A DNA stretch of 64,000 nucleotides. Source: Actinernus sp. WN-2022. Its lineage: Eukaryota; Cnidaria; Anthozoa; Actiniaria; Actinernidae. This document shows, piece by piece, positions 32,801 to 44,506 of this stretch. Where the stretch lies: NCBI GenBank assembly GCA_030867875.1, contig JAOWCC010000042.1, forward strand, positions 186,001 through 250,000. Direction: 5' to 3'. The position numbers and the translations under genes are program-made. Each line of letters opens with the position of its first letter. The first letter of the stretch is position 1. The notes beneath the pieces were generated by a model. That model was not told where the DNA came from and searched no databases. It saw nothing but the letters and a program-made list of their open reading frames with translations.

Positions 32801-33240
32801 CCCCGGGTTCAATTACAACAGTTATCTTCTACATGTACGTCTGTATATTTCCAGAGATTTGCGAATAAAATCATAATCACAAGAATAACAATGGACACCA
32901 TTAGGCTTAATAACATTAAAAAACATATACTGACTACAAGTATGACGATTTGCTTGCGTATCGCAAAAATCCACAGACAAATGCAAATTATATGAACACA
33001 CAATAATTTAAAGCTCACCTTCATCATTGATAGATTAATTCTGCAAGGCCAAGGTCAATCAGTTTCACTTTCAGCCTTTGCGACTTTTGGGTTGAGCTCG
33101 GGTTCAGTTGGTTTGACTGGCTTAGTAACAGTTGATTTGTATCTCAGCTGAGATGATTTGTGCCAACAGGCGAGTTATTTATTGTATTCTTTTGAGTAAG
33201 CTTTGAGTTTTTGATTTCTTTTTGTGTTTGACTCAAGGCT
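32801..33240. other. Intergenic with weak minus-strand frames
   Basis: A 72-codon hydrophobic minus-strand frame (32809-33027) and a short upstream tail frame (VTKPVKPTEPELNPKVAKAE, stop near 33052) exist but lack homologues or linked exons. I do not call them genes. Confidence 0.35.
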
Positions 33241-33423
33241 TACCCTGGATACCATGCCAGAGGCTCGAAATCGTCGGTTGAGCGAAGCGAGCCCAGCTGA
33301 AATCGAGCCGCAGAGCGCTCAACGGTCTTCTCGCAAAACAAAACTCGTTCGGGAATCAAAACTCCTTCGATCGCGGCAGTCATTACAGTATATCCGTACC
33401 TGAGCACCTCTGGAACCAGGGTA
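33241..33423. mobile_element. TACCCTGG-family MITE
   Basis: Ends TACCCTGG and CCAGGGTA, with CCAGAGG/CCTCTGG inside; flanks CTCAAGGCT and GCCAAGGCT match at 7 of 9 positions. Unlike its relatives the interior is not fully palindromic. Confidence 0.7.
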
Positions 33424-34113
33424 GCCAAGGCTCGACGTCGAAAACTGCTCGTAAACAGATTTTAGTGTAAGTCTTGGGACTATCGGTCGTAGCTACGACT
33501 GTATGAATGACTGTGTATAGTATGTATGATGTGTAAGTACCGTGCTTCACCGAGCACAATGTGCAAAGACATGTTTTATTCATATTTGGTTTAATTTCGT
33601 TTGTTTTGTTCTTCGTAATTTATTTTATATATTCGCAGTGATGCGCATTAGCTTTGCGAATTATGATATATAAATAGACACCAAAAGGATACACGACTTA
33701 CCTTATTCCTTCAGGGTAACTTTCAAGACTGTCCAAAGCGAAGAGAAGAAAGATCCCGGCTTCGCAGTCAGCTCAGAAACAGAGAAAGAACGCGCGAGCG
33801 GTTCGACCGGAAATAACACGCACATGGCGAACATGCCGTATTCACGTGAACAGTGCAATCGGATTGGTTTGGCGGTTGACGGCGACTTCCGGGTCGACAC
33901 AAAAAATAATAAAAAAGACTTGCGATTTCTGACTCGAGCCGGCCAAAGGCCTGGCCCGAGTAATAATATTCAACGACTTAGTTCAGGATCCGGTTGTTCA
34001 AAGGGTGGATAACGCTATCCACTGGATAGGTGTTCTACATCTACATCTATATCAATAATTCGCCACTTTTTCCCATAACGATCACGCAGATGCTGACAGA
34101 AGCTAAACTATAC

Positions 34114-34340
34114 ACAGGCAGCCCAAGCTCAAGTTACGAAAATATAACATTTATAAGGGTTTGTATGGGAGCGTACTGTACAATGTTTGAATAAAAATGA
34201 CTTACCTTGCCACTGTGATGTATTCTGACACGTTTCTCTCCTTGTTGAGTGGTTTTAAGCTGATTTCAGCCGGATTTTCTTTCGGGAGCTCCTTCTCCTT
34301 ATAAAGTTATATTTTCGTAACTTGAACTTGGGCTGCCTGT
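34114..34340. mobile_element. MITE with ~34-bp inverted ends
   Basis: ACAGGCAGCCCAAGCTCAAG with TTACGAAAATATAAC, mirrored at the right end. Length 227 bp, non-coding. Confidence 0.75.
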
Positions 34341-34448
34341 GATCGACATCAACAGTACTAGTGAATAATTAAATAAGAAATAAGAAAAAGTAATTATACG
34401 TATACTAATTACACTAATCATGTTTGAGTTTGAATACTGCATTCTTAA

Positions 34449-34628
34449 ATGAACTAGAGTAAAACAGCAAAACTGTCGATACTGCTGAAAAGAGCACCTC
34501 GAAGTTAGTCAAAATTCCAAATTTGAGAGTTATATATTGAATAGGAGCAAAGACTCGAAAAAGTTTACAGACGTTAGTATATATGGAAATTTTGACTGGG
34601 GGCAAGTTTCCGAGTTTGCGGGCCTATA
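34449..34628. repeat. Partial copy of the 14020-14455 inverted repeat
   Basis: Shares ACAGCAAAACTGTCGATACT, GCTGAAAAGAGCACCTCGA, CAGACGTTAGTATAT and GTTTCCGAGTTTGCGGGCCT. Confidence 0.65.
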
Positions 34629-35205
34629 ACTTTGTTGCAAGCTGGAAAGGAAAATATAAGGAGGAGGTAATTAAGGACTACTACGAAAGACAACTTTGAT
34701 TGTATGAAAGTAGAGCGGTTTTCAGTTGAGTGTAGTAAAACCAAACGCAAATTACCCAAAGCCAGCCAATCATAGGAACGAGTATATAATCACAAGTAAC
34801 TTATAAATGGCTTTCCTGTGAGCCAATGACAAATCAAGCAAAACCAAAAGAAATTTGCGTTTGGTTTTGCTTTGGATTCTGATTGGTGGGTTCACTTTCT
34901 CAGCCAATAATAGTAAATGCAAAACCAAAATAGTAAACGCAAAACCAAAACACTTCCGACACTCAATTGAAATCCGCTCTTAGTTTATTTACATAAGTAC
35001 AGTTTAGTAAGACCACCACAACAGTAACTTAAATAATATTGGTCCAGTAAGATTGCGGCATGCATGTGTAACTGTGGGTTCTCATAAAAAGTCTGTGAAT
35101 TTATAATAATATGACGAATATGAAATTTGTTAAGTGTTAATGAATGGCTACGAGTGTGTTATGGGATTTACCATCGCAAGTAATTGCGAACGGCCACGTC
35201 AGTCC

Positions 35206-35215
35206 CCCCCCCCCC

Positions 35216-35260
<45 letters not shown>

Positions 35261-35526
35261 AGGGGAGTGTACTCCCTATCAGTGGACTATATACGGGGAG
35301 GGTCCGACCGAAAGGGGTAGGTATTTCACGAGTTGAAGTATATAGAAAAGGGTAGGGAAAACAGTCATTTAGGTATTTAAAAGGGCCTTTCAAAATATCT
35401 CGAACAGACTCAGCTAACGGCTGATTCGTCCAAGTATTTTAAGGGTTACTCAAGTGAAACGTTGAGTAAAAGTTGCTCCATTATTGTGAAAGTGGTACCA
35501 TTTTTTATGGAAGGTATATGAAAGGG
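35206..35526. mobile_element. hAT-like MITE, left part, cut by a LINE
   Basis: Starts in a C tract (about 40 uninterrupted C at 35221-35260), then ACTCCCTAT, TTTCACGAGTTGAAGTATA and AAAGGGCCTTTCAAAATAT as in the intact copy 51549-51916. Similarity stops at GGTATATGAAAGGG (35526) and resumes at 38033 with GGGTTACCTTTTCT. Confidence 0.75.
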
Positions 35527-37541
35527 TTCGACGAGGAATGTAAAAACGAAAAACAAAATTTAAAATCTCTTGGACGCGGAATATGCAATGCTCCGGGTGA
35601 CCGAGCCATGAGAGAGAACCTCACTTTTGGGAAAAGAAATTTCAAACGACTATGCAAAATAAAGAAATCCCGACACATCAAATTTAAATTAAATGGACTA
35701 GATCTAAAAAACACCAAGAAAGTCTGGAAAGACCTGAAAAACCTATTTAATTTAGGAAAAAACAAAAGGAAGCAGGTTTGTCCAATAGAAATAGAAGGTT
35801 TCCAGGAGCACTTTGAAACTTTAAACAATGCATCGGCCCCTGACGTTAAAATACCTAAAGATAACTGTGACCAGGGCCCGCTGGATTATGAGATAACCAG
35901 TGAGGAAATAAGTGGCGCGATAAAAAAACTAAAGAATGGCAAAACACCCGGACATGACAACATATTGAATGAAATAATAAAACACAGCCAAGAAAGATTG
36001 ACCCCCTATCTTAAAACTCTGTTTAATATAATACTTGCTTCGGGCGAATTCCCAAAGAAATGGAATCTAGGTTTCATTATCCCTATTTTTAAAAAGGCGA
36101 TCGATCTGAAGCTGATAATTACAGGGGTATAACTCTACTCTCTGCTCTTAGTAAACTATTTACATCAGTCCTTAATAACAGGCTGAATGAATATTTAATT
36201 AGCAGAGGTGTTATCAAGAGAGAACAAGGCGGATAACGAAAAAAAACATTCTACGATTGATAGCATCTTTGTACTAAAATCAATAATCGACAAGCTCGTG
36301 AAGAGTAAATCTAAACAAAAGAACAATATACTCTTTTCGTGCTTTGTCGATTTCAGAAAAGCATTTGACAGCATTTCCAGAGAAAAACTGTTCGAAAAAA
36401 TGAAGTATGTGGGAATTTCAGGCAAATTCTATGAAATTTTACGAGATATGTATTCAAATGACACTGAAGTTGTCAAAATAGGTAACTATATCACTGAGCC
36501 CTTCAAATGTAAGATTGGGGTCAAGCAGGGCTGCATGTTGAGTCCTGCACTTTTTAACTTATTCATCAGTGATCTTCCGAACCAATTAGATCAAACACAA
36601 GAGGGAGAAATACGAATTGGAAACGTAACAGTCAACTGTCTCATGTATGCAGACGATTTAGTGCTGTTATCCAAAACCAAAAATGGTCTTCAAAACCTCT
36701 TGGATAAATTAGAAGGTTACTCCTCTAGAAACGAGTTAGAAGTTAATATATCCAAGCCCAAAATTATGGTTTTTAATAATAATGGTAAAACAATGAATAA
36801 GTACAAATTCTTCTTTAAAAACAACCAACTGGAAAATGCTAGCTCCTATAAATACTTAGGTATCACACTGAGCCCATTCGGCAATTTTAGCTTGGCAAAA
36901 CAGGAGCTAAAAAAAACTGCTCTAAAGGCACTCTTCAAACTCAGAAAAGAAATGGGCCTGCACTTCAGATCTAATATTAGGTTAACTTTGAAGCTCTTCG
37001 ACACACTTATTAACCCAATATTATTATATGGGAGTGAAATTTGGGGAGCGGACGTCGCCCCTAAACAGAATGACCCCATAGAGAGTGTGCATCTAAAATT
37101 TTGCAAAATGCTACTTGGTATACAAGCAAAACAGCTTCTAACAATGCATGTAGAGCTGAACTTGGAAGATTTCCCACCAAAATGCTTTCAACCTTCAGAA
37201 GCATCAAATATTGGACTAAACTGATATGCAAAGAAGACTCTGTGCTTGCAAAGATGGTCTATTCAGACCTAAATTTATCAGCCGCGAAACCTACCTTCTG
37301 GTCGGAAAAAATTAAAACAAAAAAATTCAGTTTAGGTTTCGGCCACATATGGCTGCAACAAAACGATAATCTAAATATTCGTAGATTTCTTGACCAAATA
37401 AAATTACGGCTTAAAGACATTGAAACACAAGAATGGGAAAGTGATCTGTTTGACGACAACAGAAAAAATCCACGCTCAAAAAACAAGCTACGAACATTTA
37501 GGTTATTTAAGAAAAATTATACGAGCTTGAGAAATACCTAG
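35527..37541 (+). pseudogene. Reverse transcriptase of the 35.5-kb LINE, frameshifted
   Basis: Frames 35527-36132, 36208-37224 and 37101-37541 make one RT. They show LKNGKTPGHDNILNEIIK, WNLGFIIPIFKK, then after a break FVDFRKAFDSISREKLF, VKQGCMLSPALFNLFISDLP, the catalytic LMYADDLVLLS, and YGSEIWGADVAP. A stop lies near 36234 and frame changes near 36090 and 37200. The motifs are those of non-LTR RTs, distinct from the CR1/L2 copy at 7667 (YADDL rather than YADDT). Confidence 0.88.
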
Positions 37542-38032
37542 AACACACCTCAATAATAAAGCACAGAATTGCTTTAACAAGGCTAAGAGTTAGCAACCAT
37601 AGGTTACTTATTGAAAGAGGCAGGTACTTGAGGCCTTATAAGCCTCCCGAAGAACGAATCTGTCCAAGAGAGAGATGAATGTTGAAGATGAATTTCATTT
37701 TGTTGTCAAATGTAATACCTACAACGATCTGAGGTCAAAAACTTCTCCAAGCTCTAAATTTTTCAACAGATATGTCAGACAATCAGCTATTTAACATAAT
37801 CATCAACCCGCCATCTGCAGTAGCACCCATTGCAGCGAAGTTTGTATATAACTGCTTTCAATTAAGAGGCACACTTGTAAGGTGAATACAGTCGTGTAAG
37901 TGCACTTACGAGATAGATCATCATTGTAAAAACACCAAATAGCTAGCGTTCTACTTAATTCTTTGTTGGGACAAAAAGTCTATGTACACCATGTATACGA
38001 CTCCAATAAACTATTTCTGTCTGTCTGTCTGT
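35527..38032 (+). mobile_element. Non-LTR retrotransposon with (TGTC)n tail, 5'-truncated
   Basis: A frameshifted RT ORF is followed by a cysteine/histidine region (NVEDEFHFVVKC near 37680-37710), a short 3' part and CAATAAACTATTTCTGTCTG with three more TGTC units. The borders are set by the interrupted hAT-like MITE, placing the insertion between 35526 and 38033 with at most a few duplicated bases (GGG). No endonuclease domain. Clade uncertain. Confidence 0.85.
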
Positions 38033-38058
38033 CGGGTTACCTTTTCTGTCAAAAATGA

Positions 38059-38148
38059 CAGGGGAATAGGCGACGGCGACAAACCCAAGATATGGAAATG
38101 AGTTCAGCGAGTTCAACGGAAAAGGATAATTACTACGTGAAACCATAG
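38059..38148 (+). pseudogene. Small membrane protein, copy C: 3' fragment
   Basis: Reads RRRQTQDMEMSSASSTEKDN then YYVKP and TAG, matching the tail of copy B (RRRHETQELDTSSVSSTEKD, GYVK). The nucleotide match starts at CAGGGGAATAGG (38059). The membrane half is absent; the LINE and hAT-like sequences abut on the left. It is inverted relative to A and B and also lacks the last residues, so it is a decayed copy. Confidence 0.7.
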
Positions 38149-38939
38149 TTCCACTCTATTAACTATGGTGAAACACAAGGAAATTTGATTATTAATGATA
38201 GAAATTGCAAAGTAACGAGCTTGGGAATGATTTGCTGATATATGGAGCACAGCGAGCCAAGACATTTTAATCAAGAAACGACCTAACATCGTGATGCACT
38301 GAACCAATTTTAAGGCTTTAAAAGTCCTTAACATATTAAGACGGCGTGGTTTTTATACATCTGGTCCTGTTGTTCAAAGACGGGGTACCAGGGTCCGGTT
38401 GTCCGATTATCCCTAGGAAAGCGCTAAATCCGTAATTATAAAGTTTAACTTTGGGTTAGCTTACCCTTGCTTCGACCAACCGGGTGCAGATAACTCCCTA
38501 TCCATTTTTTTTTTCCGCGCTAAAAGCTGATTGGCTGTTACTCAAACAGCCCCATTTCGATTGGCTCGCGCGCTTACAAAACCTTTTAAGTGTTGAATAA
38601 ACCTGTGCAAACCTGTTCGCGACCCGTGTACGTAATACGGTCTCATATTTGAACTCGTTTTAGCCCGTATCTGCACTCGAAAACGCCAAGTCGTATAATA
38701 AGATAAGTTATTTAGATTTCTACTTAATGGCCACTGGATAGGGATTTATCTGGTGAATAGCGTTATCTACCCTTTGAACGACTGGAACATGAAGACGATT
38801 CCAAAGCACTAATAGAGAACGAAGAACAAGAAACTATTCAACAATCAACAATATATACTTAACAAGACTAGAGTAGACAAGATCCAATAGCTACAGAGAC
38901 AATGAACTTGGCTTGATGATATTGAAGAAATAGAGGATA

Positions 38940-39260
38940 TGACATGGCGGCGCGGATATTTAACAATTATTCACCGAAGTGGAGGTGAATAGTGGTGGCT
39001 ATTTACCGAGCCGCTTCGGCGAGTTAAATAGCCACCACTATTCACCAACACTGAGGTGAATAATTGTTTTAGTATATACCACACTCCAGGTGAATAGCTA
39101 GCACAAAATAGTTAATTTATTTTCTGTCAAATGGACAAAAACTCGCGCGAGATGATTGCTGCTTTGCTCGGAGGTGAATATGAAATCATATTCACTGTTT
39201 GAGTAGCCAATTAGAGCGCGCGAAAAGTGATATTCACTGGTGTGGTATATACTAATTAAC
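38940..39260. repeat. Palindromic repeat (TATTCACC family)
   Basis: AATAGTGGTGGCTATTTA and its inverse flank GAGCCGCTTCGGCGAG at 38989-39045. The copy ends with GTGGTATATACTAA, mirrored at TATATACCACACTC. Confidence 0.65.
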
Positions 39261-39284
39261 AAATAAAGAAGCCTTAGCCATGTC

Positions 39285-39780
39285 TTATACTATCATAAAA
39301 CACGATGGGCATTTGAGAACATGAGAGAAATGTTAAAGCACAAGCCGAAGGCGCGTGCTTTCAACATTTCTAGAGTGTTCTCAAATGACCAGAGTGTTTT
39401 ATGATAGACAGTATAAAACATGGATTTAAGGCTTCTTTAACTGTTTTATAATATAGATTTACGCGCGCGATGAAAGAAAGCCGCCAGTTGAAAACTATAT
39501 AACACGGCTAACCATGTTATATACTCTGATAAAACATGGCTTCTTAGCCAATCAGAGCGCGCGTACTATCGTATCTATATTATAAATATATATTTAACAA
39601 ATAAAGAAGCCTTAGCCATGTTTTATACTATCATAAAACACGATGGGCATTTGAGAACACGAGAGAAATGTTAAAGCACAAGCCGAAGGCGCGTGCTTTC
39701 AACATTTCTCGAGTGTTCTCAAATGACATGGCTTCTTAGCCAATCAGAGCGCGCGTACTATCGTATCTATATTATAAATA
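39285..39780. repeat. Two copies of an AAACACGATGGGCATTTGAG palindrome
   Basis: At 39285-39425 and 39612-39730 a hairpin with arms GCATTTGAGAACA and TGTTCTCAAATG encloses CACAAGCCGAAGGCGCGTGC. TTAGCCAATCAGAGCGCGCG also occurs twice. A palindromic element with a local duplication. Confidence 0.75.
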
Positions 39781-39994
39781 TATTTAATAGAGAACGAAGA
39801 ACAAGAAACAATCTACAATATATCTACTTCACAAGAGAAGACAATATAAGCTACAGTGACAATGAACTTGGCTTGACGATATTTCATTTCAAGTCAGTAA
39901 TAAAAAAGATACACAGTTAGCATTAACTTGTGGATAAACGTTTCCTGCGACACGCTCCACTTAATCTAATTCAATTCAGTTTGTTTAACTTTGA

Positions 39995-40204
39995 ATGAAA
40001 AAGCTCTCAAGACACTCTTCACTTATGTTTACAACTGAGAAATACAGTGGAGCACAAGCTGATGGTGAAATCGTAAAAATGACATCAGACTCCCCGGTGA
40101 AGATGCCATCCCACCTGTGGGATATTCCCCATCAATCAACTTCGGAGAGCATTCGCTTCTCTCTCGGGAAATGTCCCCTAAGCTTCTCAGAGCAGATCAT
40201 ATAA
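39995..40204 (+). CDS. Uncertain short ORF (69 aa)
   Basis: Reads ...TTEKYSGAQADGEIVKMTSD, SPVKMPSHLWDIPHQS and ends SFSEQII. Composition is reasonable for a real protein but no membrane segment, domain or splice partner is evident. The flank (CACGCTCCACTTAAT, 39948) is duplicated around 43509, so it belongs to the duplicated block. Low confidence that it is translated. Confidence 0.2.
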   Translation: MKKLSRHSSLMFTTEKYSGAQADGEIVKMTSDSPVKMPSHLWDIPHQSTSESIRFSLGKCPLSFSEQII

Positions 40205-40797
40205 GTTGCATATATTTCCTTCACAAGGAGATTATCAGTTCATTGTATCCCAGTCCGAAATGGATTGTAAATTAGTTTGTTTTTGGGTCAAAACATTTAA
40301 GACCGATAGTAATAGTCTCCTGCGAATCTATCTTCGAATTACACTGTAGTTTATCCGTTTCGCACAGCTGGACAGCTATACCCACAATGCATTTCGGTCT
40401 GGGAATGTCGCTTGTCGTTTGCCATTTGTGGCTGGGGCAATTTTTTTTTAAATAGCTGTATAACTTTGATGTCTTATTTAAACTTCTCAAACTCATGAAT
40501 AATTAACGAGATCAACAGCCAATCAGATCATCCCATTTTGGTCAGGTGCATGTACCTTGATCCACGATGAAACTTCACATGAAGATCTCGATTTCCAATC
40601 AAATGACAGATGAATCTTGATGTCCAATGAAACACCAGATCAAGGTTGCTCCGATTAGTTCAAACACTGATCAAGACACTTGCATTTCAATAAGCGTTAC
40701 ATCACATGCAGGAATGGCGAGAAGTATAGGAAAAGAAGGAAACAAAAATCCACGTCTGGAGTGTGACTCGAACCTCCTTGCAACCGGCTGCACTATA
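40205..40797. other. Intergenic, nothing recognised
   Basis: Contains one AAACTCATGAATAATT repeat end (40486) and no gene. Confidence 0.4.
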
Positions 40798-40932
40798 GAG
40801 GGTTTTCACTCAATCCACAGAGATTCAAAGGGCATGGCGGCCATGTTGGTGTACCTAACAAAAGAAGCTAACGAATAATCTATTGTTAAAAGTACACCAA
40901 CATGGCAGCCATGACGTCACGTGAAAACCCTC
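40798..40932. mobile_element. TA-flanked MITE
   Basis: GAGGGTTTTCAC and GTGAAAACCCTC ends, TA on each side, inner inverted words TACACCAACATGG / CCATGTTGGTGTAC. Tc1/mariner-type target. Confidence 0.75.
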
Positions 40933-41119
40933 TATAATTGCATGCAATAAAATACCAGGCAAACAATACTTTCTAATCTATTATTTATGAATACAGGTAT
41001 TATTTTCGCTTGCCGAGAAGTCATAAGCGACCTCGTGCTTTCATCTGTTCTCGGTGTTTGGATCCCCCTCTCGTTTTTGAGCTATTACTTCAACGACTGA
41101 AATCTTTTAAAATAATTAC

Positions 41120-41470
41120 AGCATTCATTTTTTTCAGCAACATATTGGATTTCGCATTAAACATTTTCGTAAGTAAATGACATTTTAAGGGTGCTATTCG
41201 TGAAATGTTTTTCTTCTGTAAGTGGGTTGTCTAGATGACATTGGGAAATTAGTGTTTACTAGGTTCAGTTGCAAATGTTCCTTTCAAACAAGGGCATGTC
41301 CATACAGGGAGCAAAAGGTAAATCAAGTTCCTTGTAGTTTGATTTTCGTCTAGCAATGGCACCCTAGAAGGACATGAAAACAAACCCGACGTCCAAAATG
41401 CAAAGTTCTTTTTCTTGGTGCTCGAGCATGCATTAAATCGCCGTTAAAGTGCCTCTGATAGTTAATTAGT
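41120..41470. repeat. Diverged direct duplicate, partner at 44260-44506
   Basis: Shared order: GTGCTATTC, TTTCCTTC/TTTTTCTTC, ATGTCCA..CAG..AG..AAAGG, CAAGTTCCTTGTAGTTTGAT, TTTTCGTC.AGCAATG and GTGGTGCTC-like. Part of the duplicated block. Confidence 0.55.
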
Positions 41471-43021
41471 TATCATCATCAATATCGGTCGATTGAGTCC
41501 GAAGTGAATACTGATTTGGGGTTAACTTATTGTTGCACGAGAAATGAGTAGTGCATTCATCGCTGTAATTCTAGATTGCACGCATTGAAAACGCCAAAAT
41601 CCTTGCTGAAAATTAAATTCAGGTATAAACTAAACATTAATCAGGCTTTGAGCAACTGAGCCATGGAGGTTGTGCCGGGATGATTTTGGGCAAAGCTTTG
41701 TTTCCTATACAGACCAGTCTCCAGAACGAACTATGCCGGGTTAGCAACATTTAAATTTATAGCATCTAAAAATGATATGTGAAAAAACGCCTGGTTGGTC
41801 ACGTGATAGACATGTTACCAAAATTATATATTAGGACGACTAAAATGCTGAGATTAGTTATAACCACCATTGTTCTAGGACCCACTGCCATGTCTGTCCA
41901 GGTTTGAAGTGTCTGGCATTAGAAGGGACCGTCAATACATCTTCTCTAGCATGACCAAATTTGGACGCCAACCATAAAACTCCGTCAATATATCTTCGGA
42001 AAATCGAACACTATACGGACTATTCGGACAGCCAACGGAGAGTCCACGATGTACACAGAAAAAAACAAAGTGCACACCATAAAACGATGAATAAATTAGA
42101 TCGGAGCACTAACCCCAATAACTCGTGTTCTGAGCTTGCGCGCATCCACGAGTTAAAAAGCAATTTTAGACAATATAATAAGTATATATTCAAATTATTG
42201 CAAAGTCGAATTAATTAGATGACGTCTACCCGTGAATCGACCCAGGCTTTTTATAACGCGAAGATTCTACACTTTTGTAAATTGTCAGTTCTGCATATAT
42301 ATATACGGCTTGTTTAAGCGTGCTTTTCCAAACGTTTTCCTTCGCACTTTCGGGTAAATTTTCAAGAATGAAGATCAAAAAGACACTGGTTGCGTGTTTT
42401 CAAATATGGTAAGAGCTACCATATATGGATTTGTAATACCTACAGGTAGGTATTACAAATTACGCTGGAATACCTCTGCTCTCAACCAATGAAATGATAA
42501 CAATTTCTTAACTTGTATTCAAAAACTCATGAATAATTAATGAGCATTTTGTCCAATCAGATGAAGCAAATCAGTCACGTGCATGCTCCTTTATACCTGA
42601 TAAAATCTCATCATTCTAAAAGGCCCGCGGAGGGATTTGAATTCTGTCCCATAGGGAAACGGGGTTAATGATTGAGACAATGGAATTTCTATTGATGTTT
42701 CAGCTTTCTCATTGAATTGCTAATTAGGATGAACGTTTTATATAAAGAATATTAATGAACATGAAATTTTATATAAAGTTTCATCCTAATTAAGAATTCA
42801 CTGATAAAGACCCAAAGATAGCAAAACGTACACGGAACATAAGGTACCTAGATAATAAATTTTGCACTAAATTTACTAATATCAGCAGACTACCGAGATA
42901 CACAGATAATATTTTTAAAATGAAGTTATCCAACTACCATTACTTGTTTACCGAGCCACTGTTTAGTTCCAATTATTAAACCAAACTCAAAGCCGTAAAA
43001 TTATAAAATCGTGCATTAAAC
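41471..43021. other. Intergenic with short hairpins
   Basis: Hairpins at 42442-42470 (GTAATACCTAC/GTAGGTATTAC) and 42720-42792 (CTAATTAGGATGAA and inverse). A TA-rich tract lies near 42290. No gene recognised. Confidence 0.45.
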
Positions 43022-43185
43022 TTACATATTTTGTGCCGGAGTCAAAAATTTAGAGTCTGCCGTCATGTCAGTCACATCGCTTTCCAAGTCTTGAACTTTA
43101 TCGAGGTAAACCACGACACCAAATCCTTCAAGTGCAGATTCTTCTTGCATTGCGAAATGCCGCTTCAAACAACATAGTATGGTAA
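43022..43185 (-). CDS. Possible exon of an unknown gene
   Basis: A minus-strand open stretch reads EITILCCLKRHFAMQEESAL, EGFGVVVYLDKVQDLESDVT, DMTADSKFLTPAQNM. It ends at TAA, which overlaps a good donor (ATAT|GTAAGT). It is too short to stand out by length; the acidic, well-mixed composition suggests coding. The start ILCC resembles LLCC of the small membrane proteins, which may be chance. Confidence 0.3.
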
Positions 43186-43342
43186 TTTCTTCATGTCATT
43201 CCCTTGAGATGTTCGTAATTGCAGGCGGTGATTACTCGAATATTTTGCATGGCGTTGTGAATACAAAGGTTCAACGGTTCATTAAGTAACCATTCCCTTG
43301 AGATGTGCGTCTTTCTTTCATTGCATTCTTAAAGCGTTTTTG

Positions 43343-43460
43343 AAGCCGTTTAAAACACTCACAGCACGTGTTTTATCAAGTCTAAAAATTCTCGGGCTTC
43401 GCCCTCGAATTTTTAAACTTGATAAAACACTGCTGTTCGTGTTTTAAACAGTACTTATAA
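43343..43460. repeat. Palindromic repeat
   Basis: GTTTTATCAAGTCTAAAAATTC and its near inverse around TCGGGCTTCGCCCTCGA, with GTTTAAAACACT/ GTGTTTTAAACAG further out. Confidence 0.7.
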
Positions 43461-43515
43461 AGCTTGCCGATAACTCACGAGTGAGCCGCGCAGTGAAGTG
43501 GAAACACGCTCCACC

Positions 43516-43818
43516 AGGAGCCCATTACCAGGAGCGTGCATCTCCCAGATTAGGTCAGTCACACAGCAGAACAGATGATGTAGCTATTTTTACCTTTGTG
43601 TTTTCCGCCAGAAGAAACAAAGGGCGTCACTTTTAACCAATCAGAATGCACTGAAAAATTGTAATTAACACGGTTCAAACTGCTAAAAATATTAAAGCGC
43701 AACAGAACAAAAGACAACGTAATCGCATACCAGAACTTCGCGACTATGAATAGCCACATCGTCTACTGTGTTTTGGGCGCTACCCATCACATCGGTACGA
43801 TCCTGGTAATGTCTCCTG
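43516..43818. mobile_element. MITE with CAGGAGCC ends, copy 2
   Basis: CAGGAGCCCATTACCAGGAG at left, CTCCTG at right, flanked by GCTCCAC twice (43509-43515, 43819-43825). The paralogous text at 39952 reads ACGCTCCACTTAATCTAATT without the element, giving a readable empty site. Confidence 0.8.
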
Positions 43819-44259
43819 GCTCCACTTAATCTTATTCAATTATTTTGTATAAAGATAAAACGTAAATCCAGTCTTCAGCTATTTTGAAATGTAATGCAGT
43901 GGTGCCACCAAAATTAATAGAGAGGAAAGGGTATGAAACTCAGCAACCGTGCTTTGTTCTTTGTCTTTGTTCGCTTTTTTCAATCGTACCGTACACAAAA
44001 CACTAGATATTGGAAAATGTTAATCAATCAGCCAATAGAAACGTGTGGGTTTAATCGTTCAGTGGCTCATGGGACGCCAATGAGCTATGACCGTGCACAA
44101 TCTTCTGTCGCAGCGCCTCTGACTGTTAGCCCCTTTGAAGTTTGCTGGCTTTCCAAACCATTCCACTCTATTAACTATGGTACCACCCTGCGAGCAGAGT
44201 CAACCGAAATCCTGTAAAGTTTGCATTGTATGATTTTATTTTGTTGAATTACAAAAGCA

Positions 44260-44506
44260 CTTTTTTCCAGGACTCAACGCATTGAATTTCATAATAATTG
44301 TTTTTCGTAACATAACCTTATATAATTGATATTACAAGTGCTATTCATCAAATATTTCCTTCTGCAAATGATACCTTACAAAGAAGGTTATGTCCAGAGA
44401 GAAAGGCAAATTAAGTTCCTTCCAGTTTGATTTTCGTCCAGCAATGTTACCTTAGAAGAATGCCTAACGTTATTTTCGTGGTGCTCAAACTTTAATTAGC
44501 TTTTAA
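44260..44506. repeat. Diverged direct duplicate, partner at 41120-41470
   Basis: See partner. The similarity is interrupted at 44507 by the Harbinger-like element. Confidence 0.55.

Noticed and set aside
32809..33027. 72-codon hydrophobic minus-strand frame
   Set aside because: It looks membrane-like but the region is AT-rich, which favours hydrophobic codons; no homologue, promoter or copy supports it.
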